From Eshraghiella sp964441705 (GTDB taxonomy: Bacteria; Bacillota; Clostridia; Lachnospirales; Lachnospiraceae): 32,793 nucleotides of DNA. Shown here piece by piece: positions 1 to 8,923 of this stretch (position 1 is the first letter of the stretch; each line of letters starts with the position of its first letter). The translations under genes were made by a program, and so were the position numbers. The notes beneath the pieces were generated by a model, which did not search any database, had not been told where the DNA came from, and was given only the letters and a program-made list of their open reading frames with translations. The stretch spans positions 1-32,793 of the forward strand of contig CAYTWF010000036.1 in NCBI GenBank assembly GCA_964441705.1. Reading direction: 5' to 3'.

Positions 1-1949
1 GGCACTGTGGATAATATATGGTACTTATTCCGTTAAGTACCTGTTTGATATCAAATTCTGTATTTGCTATTTTCAGCTTGTTACTTTCAATAGCCGACAT
101 ATCAAGAACATCATTTATAATGTTTAAAAGAACCTTTGAGGAAAGACCAATCTTAACAAGGTAATCATCAACCTTCGCCGGATTATCCTCATGCTTTTTG
201 GCAATCTCAGTAAGTCCAACAATAGCATTCATAGGTGTTCTTATCTCATGGCTCATTCTGGACAGGAACTGGCTCTTGGCAACACTTGCACGGTCCGCCT
301 GTGCAACAGCCTCTGCCAGCTGCACATTCTTTTTCTCCAGCTTAAGCTCGTTATGTCTTCTAACAAGAATAAATCCAATTAAAAGTCCGAAAATACACAC
401 AGTGAGTATTCCAAAGGCAATTATCTGTGTCCTGAATTTGTAAATAAAATCTGCTGTCGTATACTTATATGGCGAAGCAAAAGTATGCTTTATAAGACTG
501 CTGCTTATGGTAGCTGTCTCAATATGTCCAATGCTCTTATTAAGGATACTCAGAAGCATTGTATTATCGCGGCTTAACGCCATTGCAGTATGCTCCTCTG
601 TTATCTCAACCGGGAGTATATTAAGGCTTTCATATCTAGGCTCCTGCAGCATCAGCCCCATAATATGTGTATTCTGAATTGCCACATCCGCCTTTCCATT
701 AATTACTGCATTGAAGCAGTCCACATTAGTATCATACAGAATAACCTTCATATTAGGATATTTCTTTTCAAGAATCTTTTGCAGTGCCTGATAGGATTTG
801 GGAACAGCAGCAGTAATTGAACCATTAATATCTATCTCTTTACCGGCAAGTCCAACCGGTACAACAGCACTGTTAAGATATGCATCTGTTGCAATAAGTG
901 TCTCACTTGTAGTAAAGTTATTGGCTTCCACGCCACATATAATATCATACTCACCGGAAGCCAGAAGTTCAGGAGTTGTCTTGCCTGTTGGCATTGCTAT
1001 ATAATTGAACTTAATTCCTGTCTCCTTAGATATGGCATCCAGTACATCCACATTAATTCCGGTAAAGGTATCAGTCTTACTGTCATATACAGAAAATGGC
1101 GGACGGCTTGGCAAAAGACCTACATTAATTGTTCCGCATTCCGCAATATAGTCAACCTCAGCTGTTGTAAACTGCAGTGTTGTCTCTGCTGTGGAGCTGT
1201 CATAATATTTGTGAAAAAGGTCTGCCTCATAATCCACATCGGTCTTAATCTGTTGAAGTGCATAATCAAGACCTTCCATATATGGGCTGTCCTTGTAGGA
1301 TATAATATGCATCTGCTCCAAACTTGGCAAGCAGGGACAGGTCAGTGTGATTGGCAAGATGTTCACTGCATATGGCATCAACCTCACCGGTATTTACTGC
1401 ATTAACAAGCTCTTCCTCTGAATTATATTCCTTCATACTACAGGTAAAATTATTCTTAGCAGCATATTCAGAGAACATGTCATTCATGGCACTGTCAGTA
1501 ATTACTCCTACCGTCATACCATCAAATGCCTTAAAATCCTCATAGCAAAGTTCACTGTCAGTACAGGTATATAAAAGCCCCTGTGAGTATCCAATAGGAT
1601 ATGCGCTGTAATCATATACCTGGGCTCTTTCCTCTGTATACTGTGCCGTACACAGAAAATCAATCTCTCCAGCCGCCAGCTGTTTAAGAAGCTGCGTCCA
1701 CTCTCCGTATACATACTCATATTTGTAGCCGGTATACTGTGCTATTTTGGCAAGATAATCAGCTCCATATCCGGTGTAGGTTCCATCGGACTGAGGTTCA
1801 ATAAAACCCTTATAGTCCATGTATCCAACTCTGATTACCTCATTCTCAGAAGCATCCTGTGCCTGCACAGCAGGCATACACGTAATGACAAACACAAATA
1901 TGGCAATAAGTGCTGCCAGCATTCTTTTAATTCTGATAAAGCCTTTCAT
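1..1949 (-). pseudogene. Hybrid-type histidine kinase with twin extracellular solute-binding domains, frameshifted and partial at the left edge
   Basis: Begins at an ATG at 1949 with a signal peptide (residues about 1-30, ending near AVQAQ). A first SBP_bac_3-like domain follows (VIRVGYMDYKGFIEP, GYGADYLAKIA). The frame stops at 1266, but the frame offset by +1 continues from about 1303 down to base 1 without a stop. That part contains a second SBP_bac_3 domain (EVDYIAECGTINVGLL), a transmembrane segment (about 412-360), a coiled linker and a HisKA phosphoacceptor motif (SHEIRTPMNAIVGL). One extra base, somewhere in the TATTATAT stretch near 1290-1305, explains the break; restored, it reads ISYKDSPYMEGLDYAL. 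The catalytic ATPase domain and any receiver lie outside the window. It follows the kinase at 1974-3896 by 24 bases, so the two are probably co-transcribed. If restored it would sense small molecules such as amino acids outside the cell. Family assignment is firm; whether the lesion is real or a sequencing error is open. Confidence 0.85.
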
Positions 1950-1973
1950 ATACAGTTCTTCCTCCCGTATAAA

Positions 1974-3896
1974 TTATTTTCTTCTATTACGATACATTGC
2001 AATATTATCTGATAATGCTGAAAATAACAGTGTTGGATTAAATGGCTTGGAAATATGCGCATTCATTCCGGCATCAATACTGTTCTGAATATCCTCGTCA
2101 TATGCATTGGCGGTCATTGCTATAATGGGAATATACCCTGCGTCCTCTCTGGCAAGCTTGCGAATTGCCACCGTTGCCTCATATCCATTCATTACAGGCA
2201 TCCTGATATCCATAAGAATTGCATCATAGTAACCAGGCTTAGAAGCCTCAAACAGCTCCACACCCCTTTGTCCATTCTCGGCCACATCCACAATACAACC
2301 CTCTTTTTCCAAAATTCGCTGTGCAATCTCTGCATTAAGTGGATGGTCCTCACATATAAGAATATGGGAGCCATTAAGCAGCTTATGAATATCCTCTTTA
2401 TTAACTTTGCGTGCTGTATATTCTGCCTCATAGCTTTTACGGTCTGAGGCTGTCATATTAAGCTCAATAATAAAGGCAGTTCCTTTACCCGGTTCACTTT
2501 TAACCTCTATCGTTCCGCCCATTTCATCAATAATATACTTCACAATTGAAAGCCCAAGTCCTGAGCCTGTGTACTTGCTTGAGAAGCTGTTGGTCTCCTG
2601 GGAAAAGGGTGTAAACAGCGCATGTTCAACAAAATCACTGCTCATGCCTATTCCGCTGTCCTTAACTGTAAAGCTGCAGTGAATTGTACTGTTTCCTGTA
2701 TTAATTGTACTCACATTAAAATCTATCTGTCCTCCTACCGGTGTGAATTTCACAGCGTTGGAAAAAAGATTCATAAAAATCTGCTTAAATCTTAAAGAAT
2801 CTGTAACAACATATATATCCTCTTTGACACTATCAACATTGTTGCTGACTGTAATATTCTTATCTGCTGCATCCGCTCTAATCATATCAACAATTCCACC
2901 AAGCATCTCAGACATGGAGATTGTCTCTTTCCTAAGCTTCATCTGTCCGTGGCTTATTCTTCCAACATCCAGTGTATCGTTAATCAGCTGTAAAAGATAC
3001 TGTCCCGACCTGCCAATCTTGCCAAAATAGTTGTGCAGCTCCTCTACGTCATCCTCACTCTCTGACAAATGCACAAGTCCGATAATTCCGTTCATAGGAG
3101 TTCTCATATCATGACTCATTCTGGAATAGAATTCAAAATACATTTTGGACTTTTCCACCTTGGAATACTTGGAATAGAACAGAATAAACAGGCCTAAAAG
3201 GACAAGGGTAACTGCAAAATATACCGCAATAAACAGAAGAATCATCTTGTGAACACTGTGTTGGTACTCATCAACATCCATATCTATTCCCAGCATTCCC
3301 ACAAAATTTCCCTCGTCTGTATAAACCGGAGCATAGCCTGTAATAACCTCACCCCACTCATCAACTGAATAGGTTCCAAAGGCCTGACGGTTATCGTAAC
3401 CGTACTGAATCTCCTCAGTTGTATGTGTGTATCTGTATATATCCTCACGCTCTACAAATACAGGATTACCCTCCTCATCTATCGCCGCATTAAAAAGCCA
3501 CACTGAATCAAGGGCTGTACCCTCCTCCAGTCCAAAAAAATCAGCATTAGTCTCATCTGTGTAATAACGCACTCTGTCAACCGGTGCAACTATGTATATG
3601 CTTATTGTGGGTGCACCAAGCTTTACGCCTGTGCCAACATCGGTAAGTCTGTGGTTAACCGGGTCAGCCTCCATCTCATTAAAGGTAAGCGACCTCATAT
3701 ATTCCACTTCATCATCTGTAACATGAAAGTTCTTACTGACAATCAGAGCCAGGTCCATTGCTCTTTGCTCATTAGATACAAGCAGTCTGTTATCAATATA
3801 ACGTGTTCCAAAGAACAGGCCTGCAGCCGACAACGCAATGAAGATAACTGACAAAATAATAATCAGATAATGGACTATAATTTTAACAGCTTTCAT
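1974..3896 (-). CDS. Membrane hybrid sensor histidine kinase with C-terminal receiver
   Basis: 640 residues. TM1 is about 5-29, an extracellular Cache-like sensor spans about 30-217, and TM2 is about 218-241. HisKA follows with phosphoacceptor His262 (SRMSHDMRTPMNG). HATPase_c has an N box (NLFSNAVKFTP) and G boxes (DSGIGMS, GSGLGLSIV). The receiver domain has phospho-acceptor Asp563 (LMDIRMPVMNG). The expected scheme is autophosphorylation on His and transfer to the fused receiver; no HTH output domain is present and no separate regulator is encoded nearby. The start at 3896 is preferred to an upstream ATG at 3968 because AAGGGGAAG lies 5-10 bases before it and the 24 extra residues are not family-like. 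An extended -10 promoter lies just upstream. It is the first gene of an operon with the frameshifted kinase at 1-1949. The external ligand cannot be told from sequence. Confidence 0.93.
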   Translation of the reverse strand: MKAVKIIVHYLIIILSVIFIALSAAGLFFGTRYIDNRLLVSNEQRAMDLALIVSKNFHVTDDEVEYMRSLTFNEMEADPVNHRLTDVGTGVKLGAPTISIYIVAPVDRVRYYTDETNADFFGLEEGTALDSVWLFNAAIDEEGNPVFVEREDIYRYTHTTEEIQYGYDNRQAFGTYSVDEWGEVITGYAPVYTDEGNFVGMLGIDMDVDEYQHSVHKMILLFIAVYFAVTLVLLGLFILFYSKYSKVEKSKMYFEFYSRMSHDMRTPMNGIIGLVHLSESEDDVEELHNYFGKIGRSGQYLLQLINDTLDVGRISHGQMKLRKETISMSEMLGGIVDMIRADAADKNITVSNNVDSVKEDIYVVTDSLRFKQIFMNLFSNAVKFTPVGGQIDFNVSTINTGNSTIHCSFTVKDSGIGMSSDFVEHALFTPFSQETNSFSSKYTGSGLGLSIVKYIIDEMGGTIEVKSEPGKGTAFIIELNMTASDRKSYEAEYTARKVNKEDIHKLLNGSHILICEDHPLNAEIAQRILEKEGCIVDVAENGQRGVELFEASKPGYYDAILMDIRMPVMNGYEATVAIRKLAREDAGYIPIIAMTANAYDEDIQNSIDAGMNAHISKPFNPTLLFSALSDNIAMYRNRRK

Positions 3897-3928
3897 ACAC
3901 TTCCCCTTTTTGCATAAATATAGACATA

Positions 3929-3937
3929 TTATAACAT
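3929..3937 (-). promoter_or_regulatory. Extended -10 promoter for the 1974-3896 kinase operon
   Basis: The minus strand reads TGTTATAAT, a perfect -10 hexamer (3929-3934) with the TGn extension. No good -35 is seen. The start point would be about 3922, giving a leader of about 26 bases that carries the ribosome binding site. Confidence 0.6.
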
Positions 3938-3969
3938 TATTTTTCCAATATTGATATATTTTTTCCATA

Positions 3970-4008
3970 TAAAAAAAGAAGAACAGGTTCCCTTTTCAGG
4001 AGCCTGTT
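3970..4008 (-). terminator. Intrinsic terminator of the ABC-2 exporter operon, overlapping the last stop codon
   Basis: On the minus strand GAACAGGCTCC pairs with GGGAACCTGTTC (one bulge) around a short loop (3981-4008). It is followed directly by a T-rich run, TTCTTTTTTT (3971-3980). The stop codon at 3996-3998 lies inside the hairpin, so the last codons of the permease form the left arm. Confidence 0.85.
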
Positions 4009-4796
4009 CCAACATAGCGCTGTGCATAATGTACCCATATCCTTCCGGATATGTAGAAGAAAATGAAACCGATTACCGGAGACAGATATATCAGTGCCGG
4101 AGGTATGCCCTTGCCACCAATAAAATAGCTTGCCGGATAATAAGCTATAAAGCCAATAGGTATCACAAAGGTAAAAATAACCCGCAGCACCCTGTTAAAA
4201 ATTGTAAGAGGATACCTTCCATAGCCCTTCAGGTCAGAAGCCAGCTGAATAGCTGCATTAGTTCCGCCACCCATAAAACCAAATACGCTTGAGAGTACAA
4301 TCAGCCCCATGCATATAAGTGCAGCTCCAATCCACAGAATCAGAAAAGTTATCACATTCAGAAAGGACATCTTAATTCCAAGCTTAATCCAGGCAAATAT
4401 CAGCATGCCCACACCAAGTGCAAACTGGCTGAAGCCCTTGATATCCACTGTCTCAGCCATATAATAGAAAAGAATATTCACTGGTCTGAAGCAGTATTTA
4501 AGGAACTCTCCGGTAACCACCTTGTTAAACAGCATCCATGCATTATCAAGAAGAAGCTGCTGTGGACTCATTGCCATAAGTGAAAAGCCATATAGATACA
4601 GCATCTCGTAAAAGCTAAAGCCTCCAAGACTGGTTATGGAATTAAACACCACCCAGAAGGTCAGCAGTCCGAATACATTAACCAGTACCATTCCCGCAAT
4701 TTCGCAGAAGCAGTCCACACGAAACTGCATTCTTTCCTTAAGGTATTGTGATGCAAGGCGAAAATATATTTTAAGATAATATCGTAGTGTTTTCAT
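3996..4796 (-). CDS. ABC-2 type exporter permease (COG3694-like)
   Basis: 266 residues, very hydrophobic, with about six membrane segments and a cytoplasmic basic N-terminus (LRYYLKIYFRLASQYLKERMQFR). The N-terminal helix followed by a FCEIAGMV segment and the late YYPASYFIGG motif match the ABC2_membrane_6 (formerly DUF990) permeases that pair with a COG4586 ATPase and a COG4587 permease. The start at 4796 is chosen because GGGGG stands 8 bases before it. An in-frame ATG at 4811 would overlap the previous gene by 11 bases and has no such site. It is the last of three genes and ends inside the terminator hairpin. It forms the membrane channel of an exporter, probably as a heterodimer with the 4801-5598 product; the substrate is unknown. 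Confidence 0.88.
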   Translation of the reverse strand: MKTLRYYLKIYFRLASQYLKERMQFRVDCFCEIAGMVLVNVFGLLTFWVVFNSITSLGGFSFYEMLYLYGFSLMAMSPQQLLLDNAWMLFNKVVTGEFLKYCFRPVNILFYYMAETVDIKGFSQFALGVGMLIFAWIKLGIKMSFLNVITFLILWIGAALICMGLIVLSSVFGFMGGGTNAAIQLASDLKGYGRYPLTIFNRVLRVIFTFVIPIGFIAYYPASYFIGGKGIPPALIYLSPVIGFIFFYISGRIWVHYAQRYVGTGS

Positions 4797-4800
4797 ATAA

Positions 4801-5598
4801 TCAGCCCCCATTCACAACTATTTTTTTAATCATAACGCGATACAGCAGCTGCACCATCAAAAATAATGCACCCGCCCAGCAAAGCTGTCTCAATATAAGC
4901 ATACCGCAGTCCGCCCAGTTAACTGTCTCGCTCATCAGCAGCTGGACAGGTCCATAGTACATTGACTTAAAGGGAAGGACATCGGCAATTCTTGACAGAA
5001 CCGGTGGAAAGAAGGCAAGAGGCACCTCTGCACCTGCAAAAAAGCCAATTATTAAGTCCTTAATAGTTGAAAGTCCCCATACCGACTGGGTATAAAATGT
5101 AAGAACCCCTGTGGCAAATTCCAGTGTAAACATTATAAAAAATGATATTATCATACTGATAATAAACGGAATAAGTCTTATACCATAATGAAGCATTCCC
5201 GGGAAAACAAAATACAGTATAATAAACAGGGGAACGCACATAATAAGTCCATGTGTAATTGCGCCACCGATTTTCTCAGCAAGAACATAATATACATACC
5301 TGGTAGGTTTTACCATCTTAATGATAATGTTACCATTCATCATGTCGAAGCACATATCCCATTCCATTCCGCCTGAAAGGGTTCTTGTAAGGCTGCCTGT
5401 AAGTGCAAGACTGATAAATGCCGCCTCAAAGGTAAGTCCGTTAATTGTATCCGCGTTACCAGCATATATTGCCTTCCACAGGAAAAACAGGACGAAATAG
5501 AACACAACATTAACTACTACAAAGGTAATATAGTGTTCACGATAGCTCAGGTCTGAAATGAACTGGTTCTTAATAATTCCTCTATACTGCCTGTTCAC
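4801..5598 (-). CDS. ABC-2 type exporter permease (COG4587-like)
   Basis: 265 residues with about six membrane helices and a short cytoplasmic N-terminus (NRQYRGIIKNQFISDLSYRE). A characteristic loop reads FDMMNGNIIIKMVKPTRYVYY before the third helix; NGNI and KPTR are typical of this permease family. Translation starts at a GTG at 5598, inside the 3' end of the ATPase gene (17-base overlap), with AAGGGGG 8 bases upstream, which suggests translational coupling. It lies 5' of the second permease, whose start follows the stop codon by only a few bases. The likely role is one half of the membrane pore of an exporter driven by the 5582-6613 ATPase. The substrate is not inferable. Confidence 0.88.
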   Translation of the reverse strand: MNRQYRGIIKNQFISDLSYREHYITFVVVNVVFYFVLFFLWKAIYAGNADTINGLTFEAAFISLALTGSLTRTLSGGMEWDMCFDMMNGNIIIKMVKPTRYVYYVLAEKIGGAITHGLIMCVPLFIILYFVFPGMLHYGIRLIPFIISMIISFFIMFTLEFATGVLTFYTQSVWGLSTIKDLIIGFFAGAEVPLAFFPPVLSRIADVLPFKSMYYGPVQLLMSETVNWADCGMLILRQLCWAGALFLMVQLLYRVMIKKIVVNGG

Positions 5599-6613
5599 CA
5601 GCTACGCCCCCTTCGTATATACGCTTGATAACCTCCTCAACTCCAACGTCCTCAATACCGATGTTATCAAACTGCAGGCTGTTGATTACAAATCCCATTA
5701 CCTGTTTAAAATCCACATCATGTTCATTAACAATAATTAATGCTTCCTTATCTTTAGCATCCTCCGGTGCCTCCACCTTAACATTGCTGCCGGGATACTG
5801 TTTATCAATAATCTGGCTGACCGTGTTGTAATCCATGGCACTGCCAAGTTCAAAATGTATTGTACGATACTTTCCAAACATCTGCTTAAGCTGGTTCAGA
5901 CTATCATCAAATATCATTCTTCCCTTATCAATAATAGCCACTCTTTCACAAAGTGCCTCGATATCCTTGGTATCATGGGAGGTTAGAATTATTGATGTGT
6001 TCTTAACCCGGTTAAGATGCTTAATAAGCTCACGAATACTGTCCTTTACCGCAACATCCAGACCAATTGTAGGCTCATCCAGGAACACCACCTCCGGGTC
6101 ATGCAAAAAAGCAGCAACCACCTCGCACAGCATTCTCTGTCCAAGAGACATCTGCCTTACCGGCTTGGAATACAGCTCCTTAATGTTAACCAGGCTTTCA
6201 AAAAGTGCCAGATTATTCTTGTAGGTACTGTCACTCACCTGGTATATGTCCTTAAGTACCTTAAAGGACTCAATTACAGGAAGAGACCACCACAGCTGGG
6301 AACGCTGTCCAAAAACAACACCGATTTTGCGCATATGCTCCCTGCGGTTATCATAAGGATTTCTGCCATTAATTGTTATACTTCCAGACGTTGGCTGGAG
6401 AATTCCGGTCATCATCTTAATTGTTGTGGATTTGCCTGCACCATTAGGGCCTACATACCCCATTATCTCCCCATCATCAATATGAAAGGATATGTCATCC
6501 ACCGCCTTAATGTACTTGTAATCTCTGGAAAACAGGTCTGCAAACGCCCCCTTAAGTCCCTCCTTACGGTTAAGGACCTTAAATGTCTTCTCAAGATGCT
6601 CTACTTCAATCAT
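5582..6613 (-). CDS. ABC exporter ATP-binding subunit (COG4586-like)
   Basis: 343 residues. Walker A is GPNGAGKS (55-62), the Q-loop is VFGQRSQLWW, the signature is MSLGQRMLCE, Walker B is VVFLDEPTIGLD and the H-loop is ILTSHD. The insert before Walker A (FKVLNRKEGLKGAFADLF) and the SQLWWSLP segment after the Q-loop are hallmarks of the COG4586 subgroup, which works with COG4587 and COG3694 permeases as found just downstream. The C-terminal 90 residues form a small extra domain. All catalytic residues are present, so it should hydrolyse ATP. The start has AGAGGG 6 bases upstream and a sigma-70-type promoter about 50 bases before it. It is first in a three-gene operon. Such systems are annotated as multidrug or lipid-like exporters, but no substrate can be assigned here. 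Confidence 0.93.
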   Translation of the reverse strand: MIEVEHLEKTFKVLNRKEGLKGAFADLFSRDYKYIKAVDDISFHIDDGEIMGYVGPNGAGKSTTIKMMTGILQPTSGSITINGRNPYDNRREHMRKIGVVFGQRSQLWWSLPVIESFKVLKDIYQVSDSTYKNNLALFESLVNIKELYSKPVRQMSLGQRMLCEVVAAFLHDPEVVFLDEPTIGLDVAVKDSIRELIKHLNRVKNTSIILTSHDTKDIEALCERVAIIDKGRMIFDDSLNQLKQMFGKYRTIHFELGSAMDYNTVSQIIDKQYPGSNVKVEAPEDAKDKEALIIVNEHDVDFKQVMGFVINSLQFDNIGIEDVGVEEVIKRIYEGGVAGEQAV

Positions 6614-6658
6614 TTCTATCCCTCTTTTCTATCATGAATTGTCATAGATAATACCTTG

Positions 6659-6687
6659 ATTTTAGTCCCACCATTGTGTTTTTTCAA
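6659..6687 (-). promoter_or_regulatory. Sigma-70-type promoter for the ABC-2 exporter operon
   Basis: On the minus strand a TTGAAA -35 (6682-6687) and a TAAAAT -10 (6659-6664) are separated by 17 bases. It lies just after the stop codon of the transglutaminase gene, so the exporter can be expressed independently. No convincing terminator was seen between the two operons, so readthrough from upstream is also possible. Confidence 0.7.
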
Positions 6688-6707
6688 TCACTCATTCTTG
6701 CGCAGAG

Positions 6708-8912
6708 CTACTGTATATTCCTCAGCATGTTAAGGTCATCCTCGCTAACCTTAACACCTCCATATCGCACACCCTCGTACCAAAGCATTACCCTGGCATA
6801 CTCCGGTGCCTGATTTTTTATAAGACGTTCACTGTATTTTCTAAGGGTCTCCCCCTCCTCAATTCCAAGCTTCATACCGCGCAGTCTTTTCATCAGTCTG
6901 CGCATATGCCACTCACACTTCTGTCTGTTATCGCTGTGGTTATATCTGTATCTTTTTACCAGAATAATGCATACTACAGCTATGCCTCCTGCCACTGCTG
7001 CCGCACCTGCTGCAAGAAGCACATATACAAGCACCTGTCTCCATGACAAACTCTCAGAGGCAGTATTATCAGCTATATCCGTATTGTTATCATTACTGCT
7101 GTTGCTGCCGGTTGGTATTTCCGGCCTATATTCACTTTGGTGTCCTGTATCAGGACGTTTGAAATTACCTGTACTCGTTGAATACCCTGGAGTAGCGTCC
7201 ACATCAATCCATCCAAAGCCCCTGATATATGCCTGGGCCCAGGCATGGGAATCCCTGCCAAGAACCTTTGAATATGACTCTCCCTCTTCTCTGCTGCCTA
7301 CCACAGTACCCTCTGCATACCGCACAGGAATCCCCACACATCTGCACAGCAGTGCCACTGCACTTGCATAATGAACACAATATCCACCATGACTTTCCAG
7401 AATAAAATATACCGTCTGGTCCACACCCTCTGGCGGCGTCTCTGGAGAAAGTGTATATACATACCCGCCATCACGGCTTAGATACTGCTCAATTGCCATA
7501 ACCCTGTCATAGTCACTGGTACACCCTGCAGTTATGGAATCCGCCAGCTCATACACCTCCTGTGAAATATCATCTGACAGTTGAAGGTCAACCGACTCCA
7601 CATATTTCTCGTATTCTGCTGCCTCTGTCCTCATTGAATTTCCAGTCAGCTCCCCTACAGCCTCATCTGAAAGACCCAACACCTTAACACACTCGTCAAA
7701 AACAGTCTCACCACCCTCTGCTTCCACGCTGCCTCCCCGCAGATATTGTGTAAGCATGGGATTATTCATATTCATTATGAGTCCGCCAACTGAATATTTA
7801 TTCTCTTTTCTCTGTTTTTTTGAGAAAAACACATTGCCGCTTTCCTCATACAAGGAGCCCCTTACACGTATTGGCTGAATATCTATACAGTCGGTGGGTA
7901 CAAATACTGAATCCGTATGAAGATTTCTATACTCCACAGTGCTTCTTGACTGCTTACAAAAATATTCATTCTCATCAGAAGGGATACCTGCCCTGTACAG
8001 ATTATACAGCTTAACATCCAGCTCTTTTTCATAGCCACCTGTATAGTCCTTATCAGGAATTTCTGACCAGCCATTGTTTTCATAAATATCCCTGGTTGTA
8101 CATACCATGTACAGATTACTTACAGGTCCACTGGTAACTGTAACACGAAGCATCTCGCGATTGGAGCTGTCCACAAGCTTTCCCCAAAAGCCACTGTCCT
8201 GACCTGAAAAGCCAATATTGCCCACCCCAAATATCTGGTCCGCATCTCCATACACAATGTCGCATACTAATTCATTAATTCCTGATTTAATATTGTTCCA
8301 GGCATTAATAACGCCTTTCCAGGATATAGGCTTGTTGCTGTCTGGAAGGATTATTGCAAGTAAAAGAACCGCTGCTGTAAAGATGTATTTTTTCCAGACC
8401 TTATACGTGCTCTCCGGTTTTTTCCATTGAAGATATACCTGAAAAAGGCCTTCTGCTGCTACAAAAAGTAATGCCGCTACAGGCATAAGACTCCATTTAA
8501 GCCCATTGACTGTTCCTGCAATGAGACCACCAATTATAAGCATGGAAAGCACCGTCTTAGCGTATCTGCTCCTGCCTGCCAGTGTATAGATTATGTACAT
8601 GGCAAAGGTAACTGCCAGCACCAGAGGCCAGCCATAATGCATATTAAGGCTGCCGGTAATACTAAAGTTGGCATAATAGGCTGCCATTCCCTTTATATAT
8701 GGAATCAGCCTGCCGTTTATAAGGAATACAACAACAAGTGCTGCTGCCATTCCTCCCCCTGCAATTCGCAGAACAAGTCTGTGCTTATCTGTTTTGTTAA
8801 AAATAATGTCTGCCACTCCCGGTGTAATTGCAAATACTACCATCCAGATTCCCGGAAGCTTCCATCCAAGAGCAGCCGACAATATATATATTATTCCATA
8901 AGCAAATATCAT
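6708..8912 (-). CDS. Membrane-anchored transglutaminase-like protein (TgpA type)
   Basis: 734 residues. About six membrane helices occupy residues 1-200, followed by a large extracellular part with a transglutaminase core. The catalytic triad is visible: Cys512 (GGYCVHYASA), His556 (RDSHAWAQ) and Asp572 (IDVDATPGY). A Ser/Thr/Asn-rich stretch leads to another membrane helix (VLVYVLLAAGAAAVAGG), then a basic cytoplasmic tail resembling DUF4129 (ETLRKYSERL). This order is that of TgpA-like proteins, which are regularly found behind MoxR and DUF58 genes, as here. AGGGGGT lies 7 bases before the start, and only 11 bases separate it from the DUF58 stop codon. The enzyme probably acts outside the membrane on proteins or peptides, as a transamidase or protease; its true reaction in this group is unproven. 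Confidence 0.9.
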   Translation of the reverse strand: MIFAYGIIYILSAALGWKLPGIWMVVFAITPGVADIIFNKTDKHRLVLRIAGGGMAAALVVVFLINGRLIPYIKGMAAYYANFSITGSLNMHYGWPLVLAVTFAMYIIYTLAGRSRYAKTVLSMLIIGGLIAGTVNGLKWSLMPVAALLFVAAEGLFQVYLQWKKPESTYKVWKKYIFTAAVLLLAIILPDSNKPISWKGVINAWNNIKSGINELVCDIVYGDADQIFGVGNIGFSGQDSGFWGKLVDSSNREMLRVTVTSGPVSNLYMVCTTRDIYENNGWSEIPDKDYTGGYEKELDVKLYNLYRAGIPSDENEYFCKQSRSTVEYRNLHTDSVFVPTDCIDIQPIRVRGSLYEESGNVFFSKKQRKENKYSVGGLIMNMNNPMLTQYLRGGSVEAEGGETVFDECVKVLGLSDEAVGELTGNSMRTEAAEYEKYVESVDLQLSDDISQEVYELADSITAGCTSDYDRVMAIEQYLSRDGGYVYTLSPETPPEGVDQTVYFILESHGGYCVHYASAVALLCRCVGIPVRYAEGTVVGSREEGESYSKVLGRDSHAWAQAYIRGFGWIDVDATPGYSTSTGNFKRPDTGHQSEYRPEIPTGSNSSNDNNTDIADNTASESLSWRQVLVYVLLAAGAAAVAGGIAVVCIILVKRYRYNHSDNRQKCEWHMRRLMKRLRGMKLGIEEGETLRKYSERLIKNQAPEYARVMLWYEGVRYGGVKVSEDDLNMLRNIQ

Positions 8913-8923
8913 TCAGCCACCCC

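Noticed and set aside
6017..6637. A long plus-strand reading frame opposite the ABC ATPase
   Set aside because: It is antisense to a well-conserved gene, has no ribosome binding site and resembles no known protein.
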